Below are positions 6,500-13,890 of a stretch of DNA of 48,252 nucleotides, piece after piece. The stretch spans positions 64,001 to 112,252 of IMG/VR virus record IMGVR_UViG_3300047557_004483. One strand, 5' to 3'. A model generated the notes under the pieces. It saw only the letters and a program-made list of their open reading frames with translations, did no database searches and was not told the origin of the DNA. This DNA is from a virus. A program made the position numbers and the translations under genes. Position 1 is the first letter of the stretch; every line of letters begins with the position of its first letter.

Positions 6500-8874
6500 T
6501 ATTGACTTACTTTTGAAATGTTATCGCTTTTTGTTATTCTAACGACGTTATTAGCCCAATTATTGACTAATGGGTTATGAGTTATGACAAATATTTTTTC
6601 AAAATAATCCCTCATTTTAGTAAAAAATTCTCCCACCATTTCTAAGTTTTCATTACTTATTTTACCGAAAACTTCATCCCAAACTATAATATTTGGTTTA
6701 GGTAGAGAACAGACTTTAGAAAGAACTGCCCTCAAAGCCATAGCCGCAATACTTCTTTCGTATCCCGAACCTGAGGTTATTAATTTCTCAATACCGGTAT
6801 TATTATCAATCATAATAAATTCTACCTCATTTTTTTCATTGATTCTAATCTCCAAATTGAAGTATGCAGAATCCATCATCAACCTTTGAAGTTCTTGATT
6901 TATCAACGGCATCATGGTTTTCATTATATTTTTTGATATTCCATTTTTACCGAAGACATCCAAGTATATTTTATAAACTTTCTCTCTTTCAAATTCCTCG
7001 ACAATTTTAGTAATATTTTCATGATTTTTACTAATTCTGTCTTGGTAATTTTTGATACTAATTTGGTTGGAGGTAATTATTCTCTCATATCCTCTCTTCT
7101 CATTAATCAACTCATCAATTCTCATATTAGCCTTGATTAGTTGCCCATCTATTTCTTTATTCTTTTTAATCTTATCCTGAACTTCAAGGAACCTCCTTTT
7201 CTTATCTTTGAGTTGGTCTAACTTGATAGTAATAGATTCCAAGGTAATCTCAAACTTTTCTTTGATAAGTTTATTTTTTTCATACTCATCAAAGTCCTTC
7301 TTGAGCTGTATATATGATTTTTCCTTGTAATCTAAATCTTTCAGTTGTTTAGATAAGTTATCTACTTTTTTCTCCCAATCACCCAATTCATCAATCTTTT
7401 GTTTGGTCAAAGCCGCTTCCATCAGTTTTATACCACAATGTTCACACTGTACCCCATTACCAAACTTTTTTATCAGTTGTTCAATATCCTCCACCTTATT
7501 CTGAGCAAGAATCAAATCATTATTTACTTTCTTGAATGACTCCTTTATCTCATCGTGTTTATCTTCATGATAAAACTCTTTAGGTTCTACAATTTTTACC
7601 TCACTAATTTTTCTATTGGTATCAATTTTTCTTGCTTCAAAATCATTTATTTCAGAGTCCAAAACTACAGGATTCAAAACAACTAGCTCTTGTTCCAAAT
7701 CATTGAATTTAGACTTTAGAAGGTTTTCTTTATAGTCTTGTCCCTTCTTTAGTCTACTATCAACGTCGTCGATGTTTTTATTGGAGCCTTCTATTTCAGA
7801 CTGTAAACCTTCAATGTCTTTTGTGAGAGACTCTATTTCCTGTTTCAATGATTCCCTGTCATACAAGTTGGAAATCATACCTTTAGAGAAATTCGAATAT
7901 AATTCTTTTCCTATTTCTTCTTTCTTTTTCAAAAATTCCAATCCGAGAAATCTTGATAAAACTTGTCCTCTTGCGGTTGGCTTTGATTCCAAGAGTTCTT
8001 CCAAATTAGAAGCTGTTGTCAGAATTGTCATCAAGAAGTCGTCCATAGTCCCGATTGACTTTTTGATAAAGTCTTCGGTTTCTCTTCTTTGTTCTCCGGT
8101 AAAATTCTGAAGTTGACCATCAGCTAGTTTTTTGAAAAAGTCCAATTCAGTTTTAACAGTCCAATCACCGTTTTTACTTTTTTTCCTTTCAATTTGTCGG
8201 ACTAAAATATAGTCTTCTCCATCGATTTGAATCTCACCTCTAACTGAAACTTTATTCTTATCAGTAAACCTGTTGAATATTTCTTCGGCTTTGCTTGTCT
8301 TTGTTGTCGTATTAAAGAACAAAAAGATTAGTAAGTCTACAGTTAAAACTGTTTTACCTCCGAAGTTTGGAGGGTTAGATTCGACAACAGTAATTCCATT
8401 ACATTTATCAAAATCTAATACTTGATTTTCTCCGTAAGAAAGGAAGTTAGAAAATTCAATCTTCTTTATATACCACCTTTTGAAAGCAGTAACACTTGTG
8501 TCTTCGCTAATTATTTTATTTTCAACTGCCAAGTCAATATTCATCACATCTTCGAAAGATTGGTCTAATCCTTTCGATAAAAGATAACTTCTAATCAACT
8601 CTCTTTGATAATTTTTATCTAAGATATTGAAAGATACATCAACAGTTTGTTGGTTCTCCTCTGTAGATTTTACTTTGGTGATAACATTAACGTTAGTTGT
8701 AATATACTTTTTTTGAAAGTATTGTTTAACTGACTTCAATCTTTCCTGTGTGAAGTTCTCGGGTGTATCTTCCCAAATTACTTGCACATAAGGATTGTCT
8801 AAACTCTCAATATCAATTTTTTTTGACATAGTGTTATAGTTAAATTCTGGAGTTGGATTGAATAAATCCCACAT
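6499..8874 (-). CDS. SbcC/Rad50-like ATPase, T4 gp46-type recombination endonuclease subunit
   Basis: ATPase partner of the Mre11-like nuclease, acting in phage recombination-dependent replication and end processing. 791 aa. An N-terminal extension of ~130 aa precedes the ABC-ATPase start (WYIKKIEFSNFLSYGENQ). The P-loop region near residue 165 reads NPPNFGGKTV, lacking the usual first Gly. Long coiled coils flank a zinc-hook CEHC near residue 475. Near the C-terminus lie the signature TSGSGYERS (~700), Walker B with catalytic acid NIIVWDEVFG (~727-736) and the switch His in FVITHN. The ATG at 8874 follows an A-rich stretch five bases after the preceding stop. A second ATG at 8829 is possible. 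Confidence 0.93.
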   Translation of the reverse strand: MWDLFNPTPEFNYNTMSKKIDIESLDNPYVQVIWEDTPENFTQERLKSVKQYFQKKYITTNVNVITKVKSTEENQQTVDVSFNILDKNYQRELIRSYLLSKGLDQSFEDVMNIDLAVENKIISEDTSVTAFKRWYIKKIEFSNFLSYGENQVLDFDKCNGITVVESNPPNFGGKTVLTVDLLIFLFFNTTTKTSKAEEIFNRFTDKNKVSVRGEIQIDGEDYILVRQIERKKSKNGDWTVKTELDFFKKLADGQLQNFTGEQRRETEDFIKKSIGTMDDFLMTILTTASNLEELLESKPTARGQVLSRFLGLEFLKKKEEIGKELYSNFSKGMISNLYDRESLKQEIESLTKDIEGLQSEIEGSNKNIDDVDSRLKKGQDYKENLLKSKFNDLEQELVVLNPVVLDSEINDFEARKIDTNRKISEVKIVEPKEFYHEDKHDEIKESFKKVNNDLILAQNKVEDIEQLIKKFGNGVQCEHCGIKLMEAALTKQKIDELGDWEKKVDNLSKQLKDLDYKEKSYIQLKKDFDEYEKNKLIKEKFEITLESITIKLDQLKDKKRRFLEVQDKIKKNKEIDGQLIKANMRIDELINEKRGYERIITSNQISIKNYQDRISKNHENITKIVEEFEREKVYKIYLDVFGKNGISKNIMKTMMPLINQELQRLMMDSAYFNLEIRINEKNEVEFIMIDNNTGIEKLITSGSGYERSIAAMALRAVLSKVCSLPKPNIIVWDEVFGKISNENLEMVGEFFTKMRDYFEKIFVITHNPLVNNWANNVVRITKSDNISKVSQ

Positions 8875-8879
8875 ATTTT

Positions 8880-9059
8880 TTACTCGAATGATTCAGTTGC
8901 ACCTGATTCAGTCATTTTTTTAATTTCTTCGAGCTGTTTTTTCATAGACTCGTTGAATAGTTTTTGCATTGCAGATTGAGCTGCTCCAATTTTCTGATTT
9001 CTTGATTGTACTTTTTGTCTGTGGGCTTTAGCTCCACCTCTAACTTTTGATTTTGCCAT
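8880..9059 (-). CDS. Small basic protein, 59 aa
   Basis: An open frame from ATG at 9059 to TAA at 8880 fits exactly between two genes (5-nt gaps on both sides). The translation begins MAKSKVRGGAKAHRQKVQSR and ends EEIKKMTESGATESFE, so it has a strongly basic N-terminus and a helical acidic C-terminus. The arrangement, base composition and A-rich leader match real neighbouring genes. Function unknown; the basic N-terminus suggests nucleic-acid contact. It lies directly upstream of the gp46-like gene. Confidence 0.7.
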   Translation of the reverse strand: MAKSKVRGGAKAHRQKVQSRNQKIGAAQSAMQKLFNESMKKQLEEIKKMTESGATESFE

Positions 9060-9064
9060 ATTTT

Positions 9065-9415
9065 TTAATTTTTGTTTGGTCTATTTTCTTCGAACCACTC
9101 CACTATTGAATTAATTGCCCATGTTCCTCCTGATGCTAACATACCATCAAAGAACCATGAAACAAAATTATTCACCCCGAGAAGTTCATGAACAGGTGAA
9201 TATAAGAAAATTCCGAAAAAGAATCCAACCCAAGTTGGCGCACACATCATGCATTTCAACATATCGGAAAGAAAGACCCAAAACCCATGTAACGGAGCAA
9301 ACTCATTTGCCGCCCATTTATTTATTTGATTCCTTGGTCCATTAAAAATACTTCCGTAAACTAATATGTTACTCATTCCATAAGATAACAATATCCATAA
9401 AATTAACTGTGTCAT
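9065..9415 (-). CDS. Small membrane protein, DUF1360-like, 116 aa
   Basis: Three probable membrane segments: residues ~2-22 (LILWILLSYGMSNILVYGSIF), ~60-78 (APTWVGFFFGIFLY) and ~86-105. A CMMCAPTWVGFF motif matches the CxxC-x-x-W-x-G pattern of DUF1360-like membrane proteins seen in many phages and spore formers. Molecular function unknown. It is sandwiched between the gp46 and gp47 genes with short spacings, but nothing in the sequence ties it to recombination. Confidence 0.72.
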   Translation of the reverse strand: MTQLILWILLSYGMSNILVYGSIFNGPRNQINKWAANEFAPLHGFWVFLSDMLKCMMCAPTWVGFFFGIFLYSPVHELLGVNNFVSWFFDGMLASGGTWAINSIVEWFEENRPNKN

Positions 9416-9421
9416 ACTTTT

Positions 9422-10072
9422 TTATTTATATAATGTATCATTCAGGTTTGACCCTCTCAAGAAAGCCGCACCCGCATTTTGTTTATAATTCTCAAAATTA
9501 GTGATTATTTTTTCTAATTCCTCAATTTTTTTATTTTTTTCTCCCAAATCGTGTTTCAGTTTTTGTAAGGTCTGAGTCAACATTTCTGTTTTACTGTTAT
9601 CTTGGACAACAACTTCTTTTGTAATTTCTTTAATTACTTCTTTTTCAACCACCTGTGGTTCTCTATTCTCTAATTCTTTAATTTTATCCAACAGAATTTC
9701 AATCTCTGAGTTGTCGTAAACATTTACTATTTTTTCGACAATTTTTTCTACAGGAACCTCTCTAATTACCTCTCTATCAACATATTCCACAACTCTAACT
9801 TCCGTGGGAGGTGTTGGGACTTCCTTGATAATTTCTACGGTCACTTCCTTAATCACTTCGACCTCTTTTACAACCTCTACGGGTCTATCAACATACTTGA
9901 TAACTTCTTTTTCAGTTATGGTCCCACCTGAAGACAACAACCCATACTTCTCAATCCTAAAACCTTGTAAATAAGAACTCTTGAGAACTTCATCCTCAAC
10001 CAACCCATTCAAATCACAATAGGATTTCAGGTCTTTGTATTCTTTAGTTGAAAGTGATATTGTTTTCTCCAC
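9422..10072 (-). CDS. Coiled-coil protein with Val-Glu/Lys dipeptide-type repeats, 216 aa
   Basis: Residues ~50-150 consist of imperfect repeats of alternating Val/Ile and charged residues (YVDRPVEVVKEVEVIKEV, EKIVEKIVNVYD, EKEVIKEITKEVVVQ). Residues 155-195 are a canonical coiled coil (KLKHDLGEKNKKIEELEKIITNFENY). The N-terminal 45 residues (SLSTKEYKDLKSYCDLNGL...) may be a small helical domain of ribbon-helix type. Such VEK/VDR repeats are common in phage scaffold-like or linker proteins, but no function is assigned. It starts 8 nt after the gp47-like gene ends. Confidence 0.7.
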   Translation of the reverse strand: MEKTISLSTKEYKDLKSYCDLNGLVEDEVLKSSYLQGFRIEKYGLLSSGGTITEKEVIKYVDRPVEVVKEVEVIKEVTVEIIKEVPTPPTEVRVVEYVDREVIREVPVEKIVEKIVNVYDNSEIEILLDKIKELENREPQVVEKEVIKEITKEVVVQDNSKTEMLTQTLQKLKHDLGEKNKKIEELEKIITNFENYKQNAGAAFLRGSNLNDTLYK

Positions 10073-10080
10073 TTTGATTT

Positions 10081-10860
10081 TTAATAGTTTACCAGTTTTT
10101 CAGTTCCTTCTGTCAAAGACTCAAAAGAGTTGATATAAAAAGAAAGGAATGGTTTAGGATTTGGTAAATCAACAAATGTGTATTCATCAGTTTCTACATC
10201 ATATACCCCATATCCATGATTTCTTACTGTCTCACCAAAGTTTTGTTGGATGGTTGACCCAACCATGTAAGCCTTCTTTTTGCCAGGTATATCGAAAACT
10301 TGTCTTTTATGGATATCACCACACAAAACTATATCGCATCCTTTGAACTTATCTTTATCATACCCTTCCTCAAACTTATATCCAATATCAGTTGTGAGAC
10401 CTTGTATAGGACCATGAAAAAGACCTATATTCTTTTTACTACTTTTTGATATGTCGGGAGGTAGATTATGTTCAACCAATGAGTAAACACACCAATTTAT
10501 ATTTTGGTCTTCGTACACTCCTCGATTTTTGAGATAAACAATATTTTCATCTTGGAGTGAATCTACGATAGGTGTGAGAGCATCTAGTCTTGAACTATTA
10601 TTCTCCAAGAAGTCGTGATTACCGATTACAATGATAGTTTTAGCAATTTTAGAACATTCTGTGAGAACCCATGCAACAAACTCAACGAGTTCAGGTGTCA
10701 TCTGATTCTTTGAATGTACCAAGTCACCGGTAAAAACAATTCTATCAGGAGCAATGGAACCCCACTCACTGAACATTTGCTTCAGTATCTTTTTGTAGAG
10801 TTCGTGGTCTTTAAATAATCTGATATGTAGGTCCGAAAAATGAACTAATCTTTTTATCAT
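10081..10860 (-). CDS. Mre11/SbcD-like metallophosphoesterase, T4 gp47-type nuclease
   Basis: Nuclease subunit partnering the gp46-like ATPase for double-strand end resection. 259 aa, short as in phage gp47. All metallophosphoesterase motifs are visible in order: DxH in HFSDLHIR (near residue 10), GD in RIVFTGDLVHS (~45), GNHD in IVIGNHDFLE (~80), a late His in LFHGPI (~145), and GDIHKRQVF (~180). The two partner genes are separated by three small genes, unlike the tighter T4 arrangement. The ATG at 10860 is preceded by an AT-rich 21-nt gap. Confidence 0.93.
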   Translation of the reverse strand: MIKRLVHFSDLHIRLFKDHELYKKILKQMFSEWGSIAPDRIVFTGDLVHSKNQMTPELVEFVAWVLTECSKIAKTIIVIGNHDFLENNSSRLDALTPIVDSLQDENIVYLKNRGVYEDQNINWCVYSLVEHNLPPDISKSSKKNIGLFHGPIQGLTTDIGYKFEEGYDKDKFKGCDIVLCGDIHKRQVFDIPGKKKAYMVGSTIQQNFGETVRNHGYGVYDVETDEYTFVDLPNPKPFLSFYINSFESLTEGTEKLVNY

Positions 10861-10881
10861 ATTATAGTATAATATAGTAAA

Positions 10882-11730
10882 TTATTTTTTGAAATTCAAA
10901 TATTTGTTCACATCCATATCCATCACTATATTAATGATGTCTTTAGGAACACGATATTCCTCAAAGGTTGCATCCTCTTTGAGATGTGTTATGATACAAC
11001 CGTAAAGTTTGATGTTTTCGAATTTACTGCCTTCAAGCATTTTAAGTAATAACTTACCGTATAAAGGTAACTGAACATAGTAGTGTCCAAGTGCAGTATT
11101 TGGATAGTTTTCAAATGGACTATACATTCTTTCAGTAAAATCATTCTCAACAAAATTCTTAGGTTTATTGGTCTTCCAATCTGTAATCATCAGACCATAT
11201 TCTGAATTTGTTTTGTTGTGTATCAACCAAACTTTATCGGGCTGACCGGTATACCCAAGTTCAGGATGTCCTAAGACCATTTCTGTATCCAATAGAACAG
11301 AACCTCTTTTTTTCATCAAATCAAGGTATACTCTGCCAGCACCAATCATCTTATCACTTTTCATAAGTTGGGTCAAGTCACACTCAAATATTGGTTGTCT
11401 AACGTCCTTGAAAGAACCGTACATGTCAACCAAAGCTTTTTCCAAAACGAAATGGACTCTACTTCCTAAGTTCGTAGAATATTCACCAGCCTTTGACCAC
11501 TCTTCGAGTAGTTCTTGTTGTCTCTGTGGGTCACCTTTGGCTTTGTTAAAAGCTGCTTCTTCAGTTGGGAATTGTTTATAAAACATTTTCAAAACTTTAG
11601 AAACTGAAGGATAATCTGTCCTTCCATTCATTGTATAGATATGGTCTTCCTCTTTGAAGGTAAGACCTAATTCTTTTTGTTTTTGGGAAACGATTTCACG
11701 TATTTCTTTGGAGATAGATTGTAAGTCCAT
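10882..11730 (-). CDS. PD-(D/E)XK nuclease, RecB/Cas4-like exonuclease, 282 aa
   Basis: Likely DNA exonuclease or nickase of the PD-(D/E)XK superfamily. Seen: TGQPDKVWLI (about residues 155-165) giving the conserved Asp, the catalytic strand GLMITDWKTNK (about residues 178-188, D-x-K form), and a downstream QLPLYGKLLLKML helix with the Gln/Tyr typical of RecB-type nucleases. The N-terminal third (DHIYTMNGRTDYPSVSKVLKMF) is common to phage members. No Fe-S cysteine cluster is evident, so Cas4 proper is unlikely. It sits between gp47-like and primase genes, in keeping with a replication or recombination role. Confidence 0.85.
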   Translation of the reverse strand: MDLQSISKEIREIVSQKQKELGLTFKEEDHIYTMNGRTDYPSVSKVLKMFYKQFPTEEAAFNKAKGDPQRQQELLEEWSKAGEYSTNLGSRVHFVLEKALVDMYGSFKDVRQPIFECDLTQLMKSDKMIGAGRVYLDLMKKRGSVLLDTEMVLGHPELGYTGQPDKVWLIHNKTNSEYGLMITDWKTNKPKNFVENDFTERMYSPFENYPNTALGHYYVQLPLYGKLLLKMLEGSKFENIKLYGCIITHLKEDATFEEYRVPKDIINIVMDMDVNKYLNFKK

Positions 11731-11733
11731 GTT

Positions 11734-11901
11734 TTATTTTTGAAATTTTGGAGTGAGATATTGAATTAGGTATTTTGCGTAATCTGTCAACAAATCATGA
11801 CCTTCGAATTTAAATACCTCTGTTTTGTTTTGGAGTGCGGTTTGGTAACTTTTTCTCAGATTTTCAAAAGTTTCGGGGGTGAAGGTAATTGTATTGTTCA
11901 T
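11734..11901 (-). CDS. Small hypothetical protein, 55 aa
   Basis: A complete frame runs from ATG at 11901 to TAA at 11734, 3 nt before the start of the nuclease gene and 29 nt after the primase stop. The translation starts MNNTITFTPETFENLRKSYQ and ends TDYAKYLIQYLTPKFQK. It is a mixed-charge, probably helical protein without recognised family. Tight fit and A-rich context support a real gene. It may be a small regulator of the neighbouring nuclease, but this is only positional inference. Confidence 0.66.
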   Translation of the reverse strand: MNNTITFTPETFENLRKSYQTALQNKTEVFKFEGHDLLTDYAKYLIQYLTPKFQK

Positions 11902-11930
11902 TTTGAATGATTTATGCTAAGATACGTAAA

Positions 11931-12860
11931 TTATTTGATTTCGAAAAAATAATCTTTTATTTCCCCCCTCAAATCACAGACATCCTTGTCTTTAGGTAAT
12001 TTCACTATTTTAATCCTATTATATAACTCACCTCCATTTAATTCATGGTAAATCTTTAATCCATCCTGCCACGCATCACCGTCGGTACAGATGATTATAT
12101 CAGATTTGGCTTTATTGTATAATGTCTCGAACAATAACGAACTTATCTTCTTTCCTAACATCGGGATGGAATTCTCCAAGAAAAAACCATCAAAAACACC
12201 TTCTACTAAAAAAATGTCTTTTTCCCAATCTATAAGATGTTCATTGAATATTATCTTGTCTTTTTCTGCTGTAGGGTTTTTGTATTTCATTTTTCTTGGT
12301 GTCCAAGCGCGGGCAATGAAATAGTTTAATTCATCATTACTGTTGAATGATGGTACAATGATTCTGTATGCAAAGTTTCCCTGAACTGTATACCCTATCT
12401 TATACTTTTCAATTATTTCATCAGTGATACCTCTTGATTTCAGGTACCTCATTGCCTCGATGTGTGGTATGAACCTTGAGTTAGATTCTGCAAAAGTCAT
12501 GAATCCCTCAGGAAGTCTTAGTTTCGGTATCTTCTTGTCTAATTGTTTTTGTTCTTCAGGTTTGATTAGATTATAAACCTTTTTTTGTTTTTTGGTTCCA
12601 AACTGGTCGAATAATTTCCCTAATGGTCCTTGGGTACCGTCAGTGTCGGCACAAGCCCAACATTTATAAACATGTCTAAAATAATTGATTTCTAAGTTAC
12701 CCTTTCCGTCACCTTTTTCTAAACCCTTTTCTCTAGCACAAACAGGACAGTCGAAAGATATTTGACCTTTCGACTCATAGTGTTGTTTATCATTACCCAA
12801 AACATCTCTGAGCAACTCAACTAAAACCTCAACTTCCTCAGAAACATTCCTTAAATCCAT
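11931..12860 (-). CDS. DnaG-type DNA primase (zinc finger plus TOPRIM), 309 aa
   Basis: Makes RNA primers for phage DNA replication. The N-terminal zinc-binding domain has Cys38, Cys41, Cys67 and Cys70 (DCPVCAREKG ... YKCWACADT). The central part (GFMTFAESN...YLKSRGITDEIIEKYKIGYT) resembles the primase core N-terminal subdomain. A TOPRIM domain at about residues 213-275 has the Glu in DIFLVEGVFDG and the DGD of IIICTDGDAWQDG. It is shorter than bacterial DnaG because the C-terminal helicase-binding domain is missing, as in phage primases. The start overlaps the upstream gene by 10 nt. Confidence 0.92.
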   Translation of the reverse strand: MDLRNVSEEVEVLVELLRDVLGNDKQHYESKGQISFDCPVCAREKGLEKGDGKGNLEINYFRHVYKCWACADTDGTQGPLGKLFDQFGTKKQKKVYNLIKPEEQKQLDKKIPKLRLPEGFMTFAESNSRFIPHIEAMRYLKSRGITDEIIEKYKIGYTVQGNFAYRIIVPSFNSNDELNYFIARAWTPRKMKYKNPTAEKDKIIFNEHLIDWEKDIFLVEGVFDGFFLENSIPMLGKKISSLLFETLYNKAKSDIIICTDGDAWQDGLKIYHELNGGELYNRIKIVKLPKDKDVCDLRGEIKDYFFEIK

Positions 12861-13258
12861 TCAACTTGTTTGATTTTTAAATTATTACCCGCTTCAACAC
12901 CAAATGTAAGAAGAAATTCGTTAACATCATTTAAAATGTATCTTCTAATTAGCCTATTAACTTTGATTTTGGAAACTTCCGACTCTTTCAATATTTCTGA
13001 ACCGTACCAATCTTCTCTAGAGCCCCACTTAGCTAAAAGTTTCCCTTTTAACACCAAGTCAATTTCATAATAACTCTGAGAAAATTTGGAATAGGGTCGA
13101 TATTTCCTTATTCTCTTGATTGAGAAGTTTCCATCCAAACACTTTTTCTTCGAAACAAAAGGGGAGTTTCTACTTCCATCCAAGATTTCTAAGTCTTTCC
13201 CGTATTTTTTAACCAAACGGTTTACGTAAACTGTCTCAGCGTCTTTTATTAAGTCCAT
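12851..13258 (-). CDS. Hypothetical protein, 135 aa
   Basis: Not recognised. Basic, with a beta-rich middle (SYYEIDLVLKGKLLAKWGSREDWYGSE). It overlaps the primase gene by 10 nt and is probably translationally coupled to it, so a replication accessory role is plausible but unproven. The start ATG at 13258 is 28 nt downstream of the resolvase gene. Confidence 0.68.
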   Translation of the reverse strand: MDLIKDAETVYVNRLVKKYGKDLEILDGSRNSPFVSKKKCLDGNFSIKRIRKYRPYSKFSQSYYEIDLVLKGKLLAKWGSREDWYGSEILKESEVSKIKVNRLIRRYILNDVNEFLLTFGVEAGNNLKIKQVEWI

Positions 13259-13286
13259 GAGACAAAGATAAGGAGAATTTGACTTT

Positions 13287-13889
13287 CTACCAAATTTTTT
13301 CCATTTTCATATATCCTAAAACTGCAGTATATGCGTCAGATTGGTCGTAATTTTCTTTCTTAAGTGTATTATTTTTTGTATATAACCACGTTATTTGGGG
13401 TTCCCTTTTTGCAACTTGTTCCCAAATTATGACTTTTTTGTCAATATCTTTGTTGAATCCTCCAAAAAGAACAAACTTCCCTTTAAGGTTCTGTTCAACC
13501 AAAAAAGGAAATGCAAATTTCCTTGCATTGTAAGTTGAAATAAATTCAGGTACTATACCTAAAACATCATAAACTTCTTTACATACTAAAGTATTATACC
13601 TGATAAGGGTTCCAACAGTATAAACATTGTTGGAGTTCAAAAGTGGTTCTTCGATGACAACTTTTTGTACATTCAAACCCACGTAAGACATAAGTTTTTC
13701 TCGAGTGACTTCACTTTTTTTCATCAACTCAAGCATTTTGTTTTCACCTTCAATTTTTGGTTTCGGTGAAATGTGTGTCAATTCTAATAACTGTTTGCTT
13801 CCAATATCAAATAAAGCAACTCCAATTGTTTTTGTTGAAATATCCAATCCCAATACTTTGGGTGAATCTTTTGAAATATTTTTCTTCAT
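13287..13889 (-). CDS. RuvC-fold Holliday-junction resolvase-like nuclease, 200 aa
   Basis: RNase H-fold endonuclease expected to resolve branched DNA in replication, recombination or packaging. Seen: the first strand with catalytic Asp16 (KVLGLDISTKTIGVALFD), a second-strand acidic pair near residue 80 (KVVIEEPLL), and a C-terminal acidic motif near residue 185 (NYDQSDAYTAVLGY) matching the family's D-x-x-D/AxxxA helix. The length is right for phage RuvC-like resolvases. It lies 1 nt downstream of a virion gene, at the junction of structural and DNA-metabolism blocks. Confidence 0.87.
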   Translation of the reverse strand: MKKNISKDSPKVLGLDISTKTIGVALFDIGSKQLLELTHISPKPKIEGENKMLELMKKSEVTREKLMSYVGLNVQKVVIEEPLLNSNNVYTVGTLIRYNTLVCKEVYDVLGIVPEFISTYNARKFAFPFLVEQNLKGKFVLFGGFNKDIDKKVIIWEQVAKREPQITWLYTKNNTLKKENYDQSDAYTAVLGYMKMEKIW

Positions 13890-13890
13890 A

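Noticed and set aside
9421-9432. TATAAATA on the minus strand just upstream of the 9415 ATG, matching the T4 late promoter.
   Set aside because: It encodes the last codons and stop (Tyr-Lys-stop) of the upstream gene and lies only about 10 nt before the ATG. A chance coding match is more likely.
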